Shown: piece after piece, positions 1 to 10,638 of the stretch
Layout: each line of letters begins with the position of its first letter
Position numbering within the stretch: position 1 is the first letter of the stretch
Source of the DNA: Sanguinoderma infundibulare
Taxonomy: Eukaryota > Basidiomycota > Agaricomycetes > Polyporales > Polyporaceae
DNA length: 64,000 bases
NCBI GenBank assembly: GCA_032821775.1
Contig: JAVLRN010000017.1
Location: 372,001 to 436,000 of the forward strand
Direction of reading: 5' to 3'
Made by a program: the position numbers and the translations under genes
The notes under the pieces: model-generated
What the model saw: the letters and a program-made list of their open reading frames with translations, nothing else
What the model was told of the DNA's origin: nothing
Database searches by the model: none

Positions 1-2948
1 CCTCCGCGCGACGACGTGACGGTCGCGCAGTTCATGTTGGACGACGTCGGCGCCGCGCGAGCCCGTCCGGCACGGCCGGCATACATTCCTTGCTTCGTAG
101 ATTCCGAGACGGGCAAGACGATGGATTTCGAAGAGGTGCGCGAGCCTACCTGTGCCTGGTCTTGTTATTGAACTGCTGAATTGATGAGGGGTTGTGGTCG
201 TAGCTCCGGCATCGCAGCCACGCATTGGCCCGGTCGCTAAAAGGACGTTATGATATTGGTGAGGCTGAAATTCTGACTTGCATCTGATTTTGACCCGATA
301 GGCCCTCTCGAAAACACACGTCCAGGTCGGCTACCTACCTAACTGACCTCGATGGGAGCCCCAGGTAGTCCCAGACTGGGCTCCCGTCGACGTCGGTTGG
401 TAAACAGACCTGAAAGTCCTTTTTGAGAGGGTCTAAAACAGGTGTACTGTGGCTAATGGCGTGCTGATGGTTTATGTTAGGTGTCGGTAGTGTAGGTTCG
501 TGGTCTCGGTTATTCAGTTGGTGAACGCGGTAGTGAACTGGCTGTAGTTTCGGTCTTCCTTCCCAACCACATTGGTGAGCACATGTGTCTCGCATTTGTT
601 TCAGTCGGGAGACCTAATGGGAGAGTGTCTGGTGTAGATTACGGTGTCATCGTGTGGGCAATTCATAGGCTAGGCGGCATTGTTGCGTACGTATGTATCA
701 TTCCACTCGCAGACATGGTACTGACCGTTCCGCAGTGCACACAGCTCAACGCTTACACCGGACGAATTTGGTACGTCCTTACCGGACTGACACGCCTCGC
801 TTCTTCTGACATGTCTACCACAGCCTACCAAGTCGGGCTTACCGAATCCTCCCTCATCGTGGCTTATCCAAGTAATCTTCAAGTATCCCTTTCCGTCATG
901 AAGAAGCACAAGATCCCTGAGAATCGACTCGTCCTCCTGGATGGCCATCTTGCGCCGGCTGCCCCCTTCCTTTCCATCGAGTCACTCATAGACGAACACG
1001 AGAGACACTCGCCCTACGTTGAACACACCTTCAGACCCGGTGAAGCGAAGACAGCTATTGCGTTCCTGTCCTTCTCGTCAGGCACGACTGGAAATCCCAA
1101 AGTATGTTCTCATTTGGTACATTGGTGACTGGCCTCACCCGAGAGATACAGGCAGTTGCTATATCCCATTACAACCTCGTCTGCAGCGTCCTCCAGACCG
1201 CCGCAAGCAACCTTATACACGAACAATATGCTCCTTGGAAGGATCAGCGCTTTCGACCGGGAGATAGATATGACGGGAGTATGTGCTTGACTTGATCCTA
1301 GAAATCCAGGTTCGCTGACGTTCAAAGCGACTTCACAGCTCTGCCGACCTACCGTAAGTCGGCCACTGGCTAGCGTGACCTATACGAGGCGGCTGACAGT
1401 GGAGCGTAGATATACTCGGCTTGGTTATAAACGTGAGTGCTTTGCGAACTTTACACTAGCAACTGAGCTCAACTCCATGATCCACCACCCAGCTTCATTT
1501 CATGCTCTACGCAGGTGTACGCACATCCACGTATCTCAGAACCGCCCCCACAGACCTAATCTAGAAACCCAGTTGACGATGATCGTCTCGAAAGCATTCG
1601 TCTTCGAAAGGTTCCTGCAGAATATACAGCGCTATAGGATCACCCATCTGACGTGAGCATGCTCCTCCATTTCATCATCATACCCCCGAGGCCTCACACG
1701 AACGAATTACAGCATGGTACCCCCGCAAGTGGTCTTGCTCTGCAAGGTGCGCTGTTTAGCTTATGGGTGATGTATCTGATACATCTTGAGCGTTCATAAT
1801 CACGATCCAGAACGCCCTGACGAAGAAGTACGACCTCTCGAGTGTGCGCTACTGCCTGATCGCGGCCGCGCCTCTCTCTGCAGAGTTGACAGCGGAACTC
1901 GTGCAAGTGTTTCCGGACGCACAGCTCGGACAAGGATATGGTAAGGGTTTTTCCTCATCTTGATAACTCGTGCTCGATACTTACGCGCGACCTCGAAGGG
2001 CTGACGGAGACGGCGTGTGGCGTGGCGGGCGTGAGTCGCGGCTGATTTTCTTCGCGCAGGCTAGCTGAATTCCTCGCCCAAGTTCCCTATATCAAGGAAA
2101 GTGGGCATGCTCGGAAGCTGTGGTCAGCTGGCGCCAGGAATAGCTGCGAAAGTCGTGAAAGCGAGCGGCGAGCTTGCGGGCGTTGGCGAGGCGGGCGAGC
2201 TCCTCATCCAAGGTCCGAACGTGATGATGGGGTACTATCGCAATCCGAAGGCGTGAGTTGTGCATGCAGTGCCGATTCGCCTGTCGACTGACGGAGGGTA
2301 TACTCAGGACCGAAGAAGCGTTTGACAATGGGTAAGGCTCGATGATCGCGTGTTGTCCGGCCAATGTGTATCCGCTTCACAGGTGGCTCCGTACCGGGGA
2401 CGAGGTCAAGTTCGACGCAGAGGGTAACATGTTCGTCACGGACCGCATCAAGGTGGGTGCATCACCCGTGCTTCGTCTGGATCTCTTGCTCAGCCCCCCG
2501 GCAGGAGCTCATCAAAGTGAAGGGCCTGCAAGTCGCCCCGTCCGAGCTCGAGGGATACTTGCTGAGCAACCCGGACATGGCGGACGCGGCCGTCGTCGGC
2601 GTCCCCGACGAGTATTCCGGCGAGCTGCCGCGCGCGTACGTCGTGCTCAAGCCCGGGATCGCTGCCGCGGCGAGCACGGACGGAAAACTCGCGAAGGAAG
2701 TGAAGGACAGGCTGTACCAGGTGCGTTCGCATATTGGCCGTGTGAGCTCAAGTCCGCCTACAGATTGCTTAATTTTGTGGTCTAGCGACTAGACGGTCGC
2801 GTCTGCGGCTGCGAAGTACAAGTGGTTGGAGGGCGGCATCGAGTTCATTGAGGCGATACCCAAAAGCCCGAGCGGGAAGATCCTGCGCCGTGTCCTGAAA
2901 CAGCGCATCGAACCACGTGGAAGTTCTCCAGTTCGCGCGCGACTCTGA
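1..2948 (+). CDS. 4CL-like acyl-CoA synthetase, copy 1 (5' end cut by window)
   Basis: AMP-forming acyl/aryl-CoA synthetase of the ANL superfamily, expected to adenylate a carboxylic acid and transfer it to CoA. The sequence starts at codon 12 by comparison with copy 2. Spliced exons give, in order: the AYPSNLQVSLSV region, the P-loop SFSSGTTGNPK (near 1075-1100), ISHYNLV, LPTYH/ILGLVIN split by an intron, LHFMLYAG, FLQNIQRYRITHL, VPPQVVLLCK, KKYDLSSVRYCLIAAAPLS, GQGYG-LTET (usual M replaced by L), LRTGDEVKFDAEG, and IPKSPSGKILRR with the C-terminal catalytic Lys. Introns are about 50 bp. One stretch is unresolved: the segment expected between exon 1 and the GVDYGVIVWAIHRLGG exon is occupied by an inverted repeat (303-431), and I found no open exon there. 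The gene may be damaged at that point. The family is clear; the substrate is not predictable. Confidence 0.75.
303..431. repeat. 129-bp foldback inverted repeat in the synthetase gene, copy 1
   Basis: CCCTCTCGAAAA opens the segment and its complement TTTTCGAGAGGG closes it; this copy has one mismatch (TTTTTGAGAGGG). A second nested pair, GGGAGCCC/GGGCTCCC, lies in the middle, and a CAGGTC/GACCTG pair lies between. It sits right after a 3' splice site of the synthetase gene, where a coding exon is expected. No clear target-site duplication is visible, so MITE-like insertion is only one reading. Confidence 0.6.
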
Positions 2949-3011
2949 CGGAGGGTCGAGTTACCGTTGCTGCTGGTTACTATGTATGTGCATCGACGCG
3001 GACAGGTGACT

Positions 3012-3245
3012 TTGACCCCACCAAGAACTACTTCACTGCACCACAGACCGTCGACGCGGCGCCATCAAGGGCTACTCGAGCGAGGCGCTGCAAGCACTCG
3101 ACCAGACCACGGCGACGGACCTGGCCACGTTCGCATTCTTCAAGGGCTCGAGCGCCCCAGCCTTCGGCGGACGCTGCCGGCGGTCTCCCCGTGGATCTTG
3201 CACGAACGATGCAAATCTCCCGGATCGATCAACTGCCTCTGCACT
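3012..3245 (+). other. Possible exon remnant after the synthetase gene, copy 1
   Basis: Between the array junction (3012) and the minisatellite, two short plus-strand stretches look codon-biased, one containing NYFTAPQTVDA and another containing GYSSEALQALDQTT. They are in different frames with no convincing start or end. No family is recognised. The same sequence is present in copy 2 at 19,078-19,311 but absent after copy 3. Confidence 0.25.
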
Positions 3246-3532
3246 CTCTGGGGAAGGTGTAGTTGAGTAGAGGGGAGGTGTAGTTGAGTAGAGGGGAGGT
3301 GTAGTTCAGTCGGGGGGTACTCTCTGGGGAAAGTATATTGGAGTCGGGTGTACTCTCAAGGGGAGGTATAGTTGAGTCGAGGAGAGGTATAGTCGAGTCG
3401 AGGGGAGGTATATTGCACTCGGGGATGTGTACGCTCTAGGGGAGGTGTATTTGAGTCGGACAAAGGTGTATTGCACGCTCTGGGGAAGGTATACTGGACT
3501 CGGGGGATATGTACACTCGAGGGAACTTGAAG
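3246..3532. repeat. Degenerate 20-21 bp minisatellite, copy 1
   Basis: About 14 imperfect units of a G-rich motif of the form GGGGAGGTRTAGTTGAGTCG, interleaved with variants containing TACTCTCTGGGGAAAG. The purine-rich strand is the plus strand throughout. This copy has one more perfect 21-bp unit than copy 2, which accounts for most of the change in offset between the two array copies. No coding sequence was found in it. Confidence 0.85.
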
Positions 3533-3807
3533 CGTACTCGACTTTGCTCCCGGAGTGCGCTTTGTGTTCTCGCATGGAACTCTCTCCGCGCACACATCAA
3601 TGCATGCTAGAGTACAGGTGCATTTCGTAACCACTCCGCCGCCATCTGCGCTCGAGAGGAAACAAAGCGGCATCCTGCAAACAACGACATCGCACCTTGA
3701 AGGCCCGAGCGCCAATCTACCCTACAAGCGAGCTGCAAGCGAGCCGCGTCTCTTCTCCTTCCACCACGACCACCATGACCACCGCCATCTGGGAGAACCT
3801 GGTCAAC

Positions 3808-3893
3808 ACTTGGACTTGGACTTGGACTTGGCTCTTACAACTTGCTCACACTCACCTCGCTCGCTATGACTCGCACTCGCACTCGCACTCGCG
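3808..3893. repeat. Two short hexanucleotide repeats, copy 1
   Basis: Four units of ACTTGG (3808-3831) are followed about 40 bp later by four units of ACTCGC (about 3869-3893). They lie in a 600-bp stretch (3533-4160) with no gene that I can support. Confidence 0.8.
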
Positions 3894-4164
3894 CTGGGAT
3901 GGGCATGAAGAGGCTTTGGCGCATGAGGGATGCGGTACGGGACGGTTGAGATCTCGAATGTGGGCCTGAGCATGGCTCGACAGTGGAACAGCAATGGTTT
4001 GTGGTGGAGGCGAGGTTGCACAAACAGGAGTTTGAGAAGTCGAAGGACCTTGAGCGGCAGCAGCCACCGCACCCGGGCTGGCCTTGTCTTAGCCGGGAGC
4101 TCGTTGGAGTGCACTACGGTGAGTTCTTCGTTGTTCATGGGCATGGCAGCATTGGGAGCTCGAG

Positions 4165-4670
4165 TGTTCTGCTGGCTACCTCCGAGGCCGTGCTCGAGCT
4201 GCGACTTGTTGAGCGTAATGAGGACGATGATGAGCATCGGGTAGATTGACTGCACGCGTGTGTCAGCGCGCTACTCGCGTTACGAGGGAGGGACAAGCAG
4301 CGACGTACGACGATATGCGCGACGCAGGCCTCGTGGTAGAAGGACGCGGCGCACCAGCGGCTCGTGTCTTGGATGGCGGGCATCGCATCACGGAGTACGT
4401 GGTAGACAAGGAATTCAACCTGGGTGACCCAACATGAGAAGTAATGCATGGGCTCTGGGGCAGTGGGACGCACCCATATAAGAGAGTATATCGTCCCGGA
4501 CTCGACCAGGAGTGCCATCATCTTCGCGACTTGGGTGCTGCTGCCCCCCGCGCCAAGGTCTTCGCACAGGGATTGCCTCTGACTCGGATCCATTGGGGTC
4601 ACGGAAGGTGGATGGTGTGTCTGACGAGAAGACGGGGGTGATAGAGATGATCAGCCTTCCGACGCGAAGA
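4165..4670 (-). pseudogene. Rearranged fragment of a multi-pass membrane-protein gene, copy 1
   Basis: On the minus strand, 4578 down to 4165 is homologous to exons 6-8 of the intact membrane gene at 48,715-50,371: the segments GGSSTQVAKMMALLVESGT, EFLVYHVL and YPMLIIVLITLNKSQLEHG are separated by introns at the same places. From about 4579 to 4670 the homology switches to the plus strand and matches the C-terminal tail of the same protein (SDEKTGVIEMISLPT against SDEKMGAIEMISLPT). The piece is thus one gene with an internal inversion of about 414 bp, lacking its first five exons. It cannot make the protein. Confidence 0.8.
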
Positions 4671-4953
4671 TGGTCATGTTAAACAGGAGAATACCCACTT
4701 CACCATGCGCTGATGACCCTTTGAGTTGACAGGTCCTCGACCCTTGAAGATGACCTCCGCGCAGTATCAGGAGTGCTGGGGGGTGTGGCGCATCACCTGG
4801 GGCATGGATTCCAGGGAGTGAGCACACGGAAAGTTGAGAGCCGGCACTGATGTCTCGGGAGTATCAGGAGTGCCGAGGAGGTGAGGCGAGCGCGAAGTTG
4901 AATGGACAAGCTTGAGCTCAAGCTTGTGCTGATGCTGACATCTGAGTTGACAG

Positions 4954-5292
4954 GGCCCGGAGCGTCGACCCAGTACCGAATGCAAGAGGCTGCGGTGCCA
5001 GTACCATTGAGGTGCGCGCGCGTGTGCGAGGGTCCGGTCCACGAGGAGACGTTCGGCAGGAACGCGTTCAGCATGGAGGAAGAAAAGGGCAGCCTCGACT
5101 ACTACGCTGTCGCGCACAGACTCAAGGAGAATATCCCGGCAGGTGTAGCCCAGAAGACTCGATGGTCTGTCATGGATCGTGATGTGCTCAGGAGCATTGC
5201 AGGTGCGTCTTCATGCTAACAAGGATATGTCAGGTTTAGGATTGAGAAAGCATGCTGTCAGCAACTCACCGCTTTGGAATAATGACGTGTAG
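4954..5292 (+). CDS. Exons of an unrecognised gene, copy 1
   Basis: A 3' splice site (TTGACAG, 4953) opens a coding-looking exon, 4954-5202, that includes EETFGRNAFSMEEEKGS and PAGVAQKTRWSVMDRD. It ends at a GT donor. The next exon (5234-5292) ends at a TAG. Upstream, two related short openings (MTSAQYQECWG at 4750 and MSREYQECRG at 4851) lie in a local duplication and could each be a first exon. I do not recognise the protein. The exon is unchanged in copy 2. Confidence 0.35.
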
Positions 5293-5793
5293 TGATACTG
5301 GTCGTAGATGTTGTCCGCGCCCTGCCAGTCGCCCTCGCTTCGAGCGTGCGGACACAGGCGAATGGACGGATGTCGGCGAACACGGCGCTGGAGCTAGTGC
5401 TGGCTCTGGAGGGGGAAGTATCGCACTCGGAGACGGTGATTTGGAGGACTGTGAAACACGACGTTCCGATGGTTCCGAACGGCCGGTGAGCGGAGGCTCG
5501 AACGTGACATTGCGAGGACTCTCGGAGTACAGCAACTCCGAGTGGCGCGCACGAGTAGACTCGGGCGACTGGACGTGGCGAACAGGGAGGTCGCCATCAT
5601 CAGAATCAGAGCCATCCCTGCCGCCAGCAAAGTCCTGCAAGAGCGATAGGCCGGTGTTGCTGACGCCGCTCTCTGACATTGCGAGCAAGACGCGATCCGG
5701 GTTCGATGTACCGCCGGAGTAAATGCTGGAATGACGGTCAGCTGGGGGAAGCACAAAGGTGAGGAGTCCAGGACTGTCATCCAGCTGCTTCAT
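5292..5793 (-). CDS. Ser/Pro-rich exon with a GDWxGxDNIYDQY segment, copy 1
   Basis: The minus strand is open from an ATG at 5793 through a Ser/Pro/Glu-rich stretch (MSESGVSNTGLSLLQ, then SSKSPSPSAILPPPEP). Just before the plus-strand exon at 5292 it carries, in another frame, GDWQGADNIYDQYHY. A near-copy of that motif occurs in the phosphatase pseudogene at about 8655-8740 (GDWAGTDNIYDQYRYS). The two are probably paralogous pieces of a protein with a disordered C-terminal region. The frame change suggests a missed intron or decay. Confidence 0.3.
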
Positions 5794-6542
5794 GAACTGG
5801 TCCAACCGGATCGAAGGCTCTAACGATGATCGTTGGCAGGGCTGGACATGATATTGTGCTGGGCGGGACGTCGTCAGCAATCTGTAAATAATGCGTATAC
5901 GTTCAGCAATACATACAGTGACCTGCAATGTGAAGACTGTAGAGTATGGTTGCGAACATCGGAATGGCAGCACAGGCTGGAATATTGGTGTGTTAGGCTC
6001 CGTGGTTTGCGCAAGAAATGGACACGGTGCAGGGAAAGAATGGTGGGACACTCACAGCTTGCTGGCTGAAACAAACTGGACCTCTGGCCTCTGTTCCATC
6101 CGGACCATACGACGTGTGTGTTGCCAGAAGAAGGTGCAAGCTAGGATCAAGTGAGGATGGTAGAGTGATGTTGGCAGAGAGGGTGAATGGACGGGGAGGA
6201 CAGTGCAGTGGTGGTAACTGGGAGGAGGCATCTGAGTCAAACATCGATGCTCTGGAATTCGAGCGAACATCAATACGTCTGTGTCATACGAGGGAATCAC
6301 ATCAGAATTATTGCATGGATCATCCGTGTTTCACTTCTGGAATCCAGGCCTCAGGCTCGCGATCGGCTATAACACTCTTGGACCTCGGCGCAGTCCAGGT
6401 TCATGCACACATAAGCTCTTATCTCGGATCACCTCGCTTGTTTGCAATATTATTAGACTCAGATGAGATTCGAGATGCTAACATACGGAAGACTGTGTAA
6501 GCAAATAACCACACTATGCGGCCGCCACCACAGCGATCAGGG

Positions 6543-7277
6543 TCAGTCCCAGTCAGTAATTGGGTCCTCCTCATCGTCATCTGCCTCCCTCAATGACCCG
6601 TCCAGAACAAAATGAAATCTGTCCTTCCACATGGTGATTGGCTGCCAGACAACCTGCTCCGCAGACTCCTCAGCCTCGGCCTCCTCATCAACCCATGCCA
6701 CGCTTTTCGGACCATTCCGCTCGTGCCGCGGCGGAACCACCTCGCCGTTCATGTCTAGACGTGGCTTCCGGCTCCCGATGTCCCTGCGCGCGACGTTCGG
6801 AAGTGGGGGTGGGAAGAGGGGGCCCAGAACTGCGCTCATGATGCCAACTTCGCCAAGTCGCGCAGCACGCAACTCCTCAGGTGTGGCCTTCTCGAACCGC
6901 AGGATGCCGCGCCGCACGAGCGCCGTGAGCTCATGGATTTCGGCCAAAGAGACCTGGCTGAGGTTGCGCAAGGTGATATGGCGAGGCCATGTGGGGAGGT
7001 TCGCCTCAAGGCCCAGAACAACGTTGGTCCGGAAGGTCTTGTGGGTATAACGCATTTTTGCAGTGTCATCGCCTGTAAATGATCCTGGTGATACGTCAGC
7101 AGCATACACTGTAAATGCTAATATGTTATACTTACGTAGACCCCCATCAAACAAGTTCCGAAGTGTTCCTCGAGCGCAGCCAGCATTGGTGGCGTAAATG
7201 GTGATGGGACGTCTGAGTGCCGCAGTCGACAAACTAGAGCGCGGGCGTGGAGAAGTGAAGCTGTTCTGGAAAATCAT
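6543..7277 (-). CDS. Orphan 227-aa protein, copy 1
   Basis: Two exons, 7277-7136 and 7084-6543, are joined across a 51-bp intron (GTAAGT...CACCAG), giving 227 residues. The start is the first ATG downstream of a TATAAAT box. The protein has a basic, Ser/Arg-rich N-terminus (possibly a mitochondrial leader, not certain), a central region with LPTWPRHITLRNLSQVSLAE and GILRFEKATPEELRAARLGE, a proline-rich stretch PLFPPPLP, and an acidic end EADDDEEDPITDWD. Copy 2 differs by only two residues (LGPLFPP to PGPLFPP; EESAEQ to EESVEQ), so it looks intact and maintained. I cannot assign a family. Confidence 0.65.
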   Translation of the reverse strand: MIFQNSFTSPRPRSSLSTAALRRPITIYATNAGCARGTLRNLFDGGLRKYNILAFTVYAADVSPGSFTGDDTAKMRYTHKTFRTNVVLGLEANLPTWPRHITLRNLSQVSLAEIHELTALVRRGILRFEKATPEELRAARLGEVGIMSAVLGPLFPPPLPNVARRDIGSRKPRLDMNGEVVPPRHERNGPKSVAWVDEEAEAEESAEQVVWQPITMWKDRFHFVLDGSLREADDDEEDPITDWD

Positions 7278-7339
7278 GAAGTGGGGCGATGTGGCGGAGG
7301 GCTACGGTCGAAGTTTCCATTTGATCTCCCCATTCCACA

Positions 7340-7349
7340 AATTTATACC
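7340..7349 (-). promoter_or_regulatory. TATA box of the 227-aa orphan, copy 1
   Basis: GGTATAAATT on the minus strand lies 63-72 bp before the ATG at 7277, leaving room for a start site and a short leader. It is conserved in copy 2 at 23,385-23,394 apart from one flanking change. Confidence 0.6.
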
Positions 7350-8129
7350 GCCCGCACTATTCCAGCGGGACTGCGATGTCCGGGATCACCCTGTTGGGAA
7401 ATACAAGCGACAATTCAGCTCTCGAAGCCAGCGGATGGCTAAATTACTTAATCTCACTGACTGCATCCATGCGTGAACCCTGAACAACTTGAGGACATGT
7501 GTTAGACCACCGGAGACCGCCCACACTCGATGCGACACACGGGCAGTCCAGACCATCCGGAGCACCGCATGCAAACAAACACAATCATAAACAACACTCA
7601 CCCGAGACCCGCCTGTTCCGTCTGCGCCCATTTCGCTTATTGCTGTTCCGTGTGCCTCGCCTGGAATCTTGATCTCCGGAGCGCGGACTTGGGTGAATTA
7701 CCTATTGCATGGAGTGACCCCGACCGGTCCAGCTCGTACGAGGGGATCGCCGCAGAGTGGGAGCCAGTATGCTGTCTGTGTTAGCCGTCGCTAGTGTCGG
7801 GCCGACTTGTCATGCGACAACAGTAGCGGTGGTGCTGAGCTGTTGTGCAGCTTCCGCGGCTCCTTCAGGATCGAGTACGGCGTCTCCACTTGGGCCTTTG
7901 TACGTGTGGCGTGCGCGGACACAGACAAGAGAGGAGAGAGCACATGAGGGCTCTCGGACGTTCTTTGCGACGACGACGAATCCACATCCGAACGCCATGT
8001 ATTCACCCTGTGGCTCTTCACCGACAGCGATGAGCGGATCGGCTCAGAGCACGGCAGCACAGGCATCCGCAGCCGCATATCCTCTGATGGAAGGGGAGCG
8101 ATGGCGTGGCCAGCCGAGCTGCAGGATGT

Positions 8130-9290
8130 TCATTGGCAATCTCGGCCATCTGTGACTTCGCAGTCATGGGCATCGCCCGCTCCTCGTCCTCTCCAAGAAG
8201 CCGCTGTTGATAGCTGTCGCGCGAACTCCTCTCTTCGCCGTCTGTGGCCCCCTTCTGCACATTCATCGCAGCGACCGTGTTTGAAGGATAGACGGGAGAC
8301 ATAAGTGTCAGCGACCCAAACATCCCTGACGTCGCAGATGCTGCACTTGGCGAAGCTTCCGGGGAACCGAACATCGCGCGTGGCAACATGGAGGGCTCTG
8401 GAACGGGCTCGTTGCTGAGGGTAAGCGGAGCCGGCCGGTTCTTCTCCATCTTGCTCATCTCCTTCGCATCCGCGTCTGCGGACATCCGCCAAACTGGTCG
8501 ACTCGGCCGGCCGCGGCTTCCCCTTCGACTCCTTCCGCTCGCGCCTGCTGCTCGTCGACTCCAGACTCGCGCGCTGGTTGGACATGGGCGGCGCGTCAGA
8601 ACCTGACGCGACTGCGTACAGCGATCCCTTCGAGAACCGAGACATTTTCGATGCCATCGAGAAGCGCGAGTAGCGATACTGGTCGTAGATATTGTCCGTG
8701 CCCGCCCAATCGCCCGAGCCTTTGCCGACCATCGAGTTTGTTAAGCTGTCCGCATGGCTCATCAGTGGCTTGCTGTATCCTGCGATTGTGACCGGGACCA
8801 TTTCCTGGACGGCCCCAACTGACCTCGACCGAGGTCCAATGCGGGCTGTGCGTCAGTAGTCTCCTGGACAGTTACGCTTGTGCATCTCGCGCCTGACTGT
8901 GCCGTCCAGGACTGCGTGAACACCAATGAAGCCCCTTGTACATCCGATGCCGGTAGAGCAGTGCAGAAGAACATGTCTGAGGTCTCGCGCGACCGTTGCA
9001 ACGCCAGTCAGAGTCTCGACCTCGTCCAGATAGCGCTCCTTGCTTGCGACGACCTATTGCCATGTACAGGAGACAGCAGGGGTTGGGGCTCCGAGGCGGA
9101 ACGGTGATACTTACAGCGGACCCTCACCCCACGGTTTCCGTTCATCCTAAGCGGCCGATCCAGATGCTGAAACTTGAATTCAGTGATGATCCGAGGAGGC
9201 GCATCTGGGTACGCAACATTGGTAAGCTCGAAAACGCGCTTGATTGTCGAAGGGCTGCCTCGCCTCATCCAGCTGTGTGCTGCCGTCCCG
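8130..9290 (-). pseudogene. Protein tyrosine phosphatase gene, broken, copy 1
   Basis: The minus strand, read from 9290, resembles a fungal classical protein tyrosine phosphatase: FELTNVAYPDAPPRIITEF, then the region expected to hold the WPD loop (here LDRPLRMN), an intron, DEVETLTGVATVARDL, and the P-loop region VLLHCSTGIGCTRGFI followed by AVLDGTVRREMHKRN and a stop. The catalytic Cys is kept. The P-loop Arg (CX5R) is Cys and the WPD Trp-Pro-Asp is not readable, so activity is not expected. Downstream the minus strand continues with VPVTIAGYSKPLMSHADSL, the DNIYDQYRYS motif and a Ser-rich tail that changes frame near 8490. Copy 2 carries the same lesions, so they predate the duplication. 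Confidence 0.65.
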
Positions 9291-9299
9291 AGACCACCA

Positions 9300-10630
9300 G
9301 TGCTGGTCGTCGTTGCATGCTCTGTAGATGATGGTGAGAGTCCTACACGGAGACCAGAATGACCGCTGGGAGCAGAGGAGGAGCGGAAGAGGGGATGCGC
9401 TCCCCCCACCTGTTTACCGGCAAGATTCGCCAAAACGCGATTCTCGAAAAGCAGTCGGCGACGCTCTGAATGCTGCAGAGACGTTGTGCAGGACGTCCCG
9501 AGTCCGCAAAACAAGTTTGCACCGCGCCCTGACACGAACTCGAGGCGGGACAACCGTCGCACTCCCAACCGCAATCAAATCGCACCGAAACCGTTTTTTT
9601 TTGACCTCCTCGGATCGCCGTGCAAAGGCTGTCAAACGTTGTGAAACATGATCGAGGATGAACCGCACTTGATTTCTGCTGGAACCGAGGCATACGAAAT
9701 AAGTTATGACATTTTTTCCCAGTGCCGACCTACAGAATTCAACCCTGGTCGCACCCGCCAGCGCGTATCCACCTCGAATCGAGTGTCCTAGCCTCCAGAG
9801 GAACACCCGATGTCATGTCAATGCACGAACAGGCCGCCGGATGCGGGATGACCTCTCAGTCGGGCGTGCCATGGATCGTCGGTTTCGGACGCAATTTTGA
9901 AAGTGGTCCGATCGCCATAGAAGCTAGTGCGGACGGTGCGGGCATGTTCGGACGCGTGTACACGGCAGCCGAAGTCGCGGTGGGGTTCGGAATGGAACAG
10001 AAATTGCTGCAATTTCGCTTGGGGATCCGCTAGAAATCGCACGGCAGCCGAGTCTCGATCTGTGCCAGCACGCCCTGTTTCATGCGTTAGCGTCCTACAA
10101 TAGGATTATCGAACCACAGCAGTAACTTACGAATCGTGTATGCCGTCGGACGCATGTGCTATTTTCTGCCTCCCCAGGCCGGTCTTCGGATGTATGTGTG
10201 TGCCGCGATATGGTTCGAGCCGTGCTGGCCACTGAAACGAGGCCGAAGGGGCGAGTCCTCTCACTTGGACAGGTGACGGACCTGGGAGATGAGACTACGA
10301 GCATGAGTGCAGCACTGCGTCAGTTGAGGTGAGGCATCCACTGACAGCTCGACGTCGCAACCAGTGACATTGTACGGTTTGCAGGTCGTGTACTGTAATC
10401 TCCACCATGAGATGGGCAATGCGACCCCCGCTCTGCACCCTCTCCCGGAGTCCGCACCACACCGCCATCGGTATGTGGCTCTCGCTCAGGCACAGACGGA
10501 CGTGGAACACGGAATCAGGGATGAGGAGGGAGTTGCCGTCTTCCTAGGCTTTTCGTCCATGTGCCCAGATCTCTGCCACGCGCGGTCACCCAGTTCCGTT
10601 CGACGCGAACCTAGATCTCTTGTCAGAGGG
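9300..10630. other. Stretch without a supportable gene, copy 1
   Basis: Open frames exist on both strands but none shows a recognisable motif, conserved splice pattern or synonymous bias. Copies 1 and 2 differ at many positions between about 9330 and 10,000, including several that change every frame, which argues against coding function there. Confidence 0.5.
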
Positions 10631-10638
10631 ACAGCCGA

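Noticed and set aside
3246..3532. CRISPR-like spaced repeats
   Set aside because: Units are contiguous and degenerate with no unique spacers, and the DNA is eukaryotic; this is a minisatellite.
5252..5722. 156-codon plus-strand frame
   Set aside because: Antisense to the Ser/Pro-rich minus-strand exon, with no motif; the minus strand has the recognisable DNIYDQY segment.
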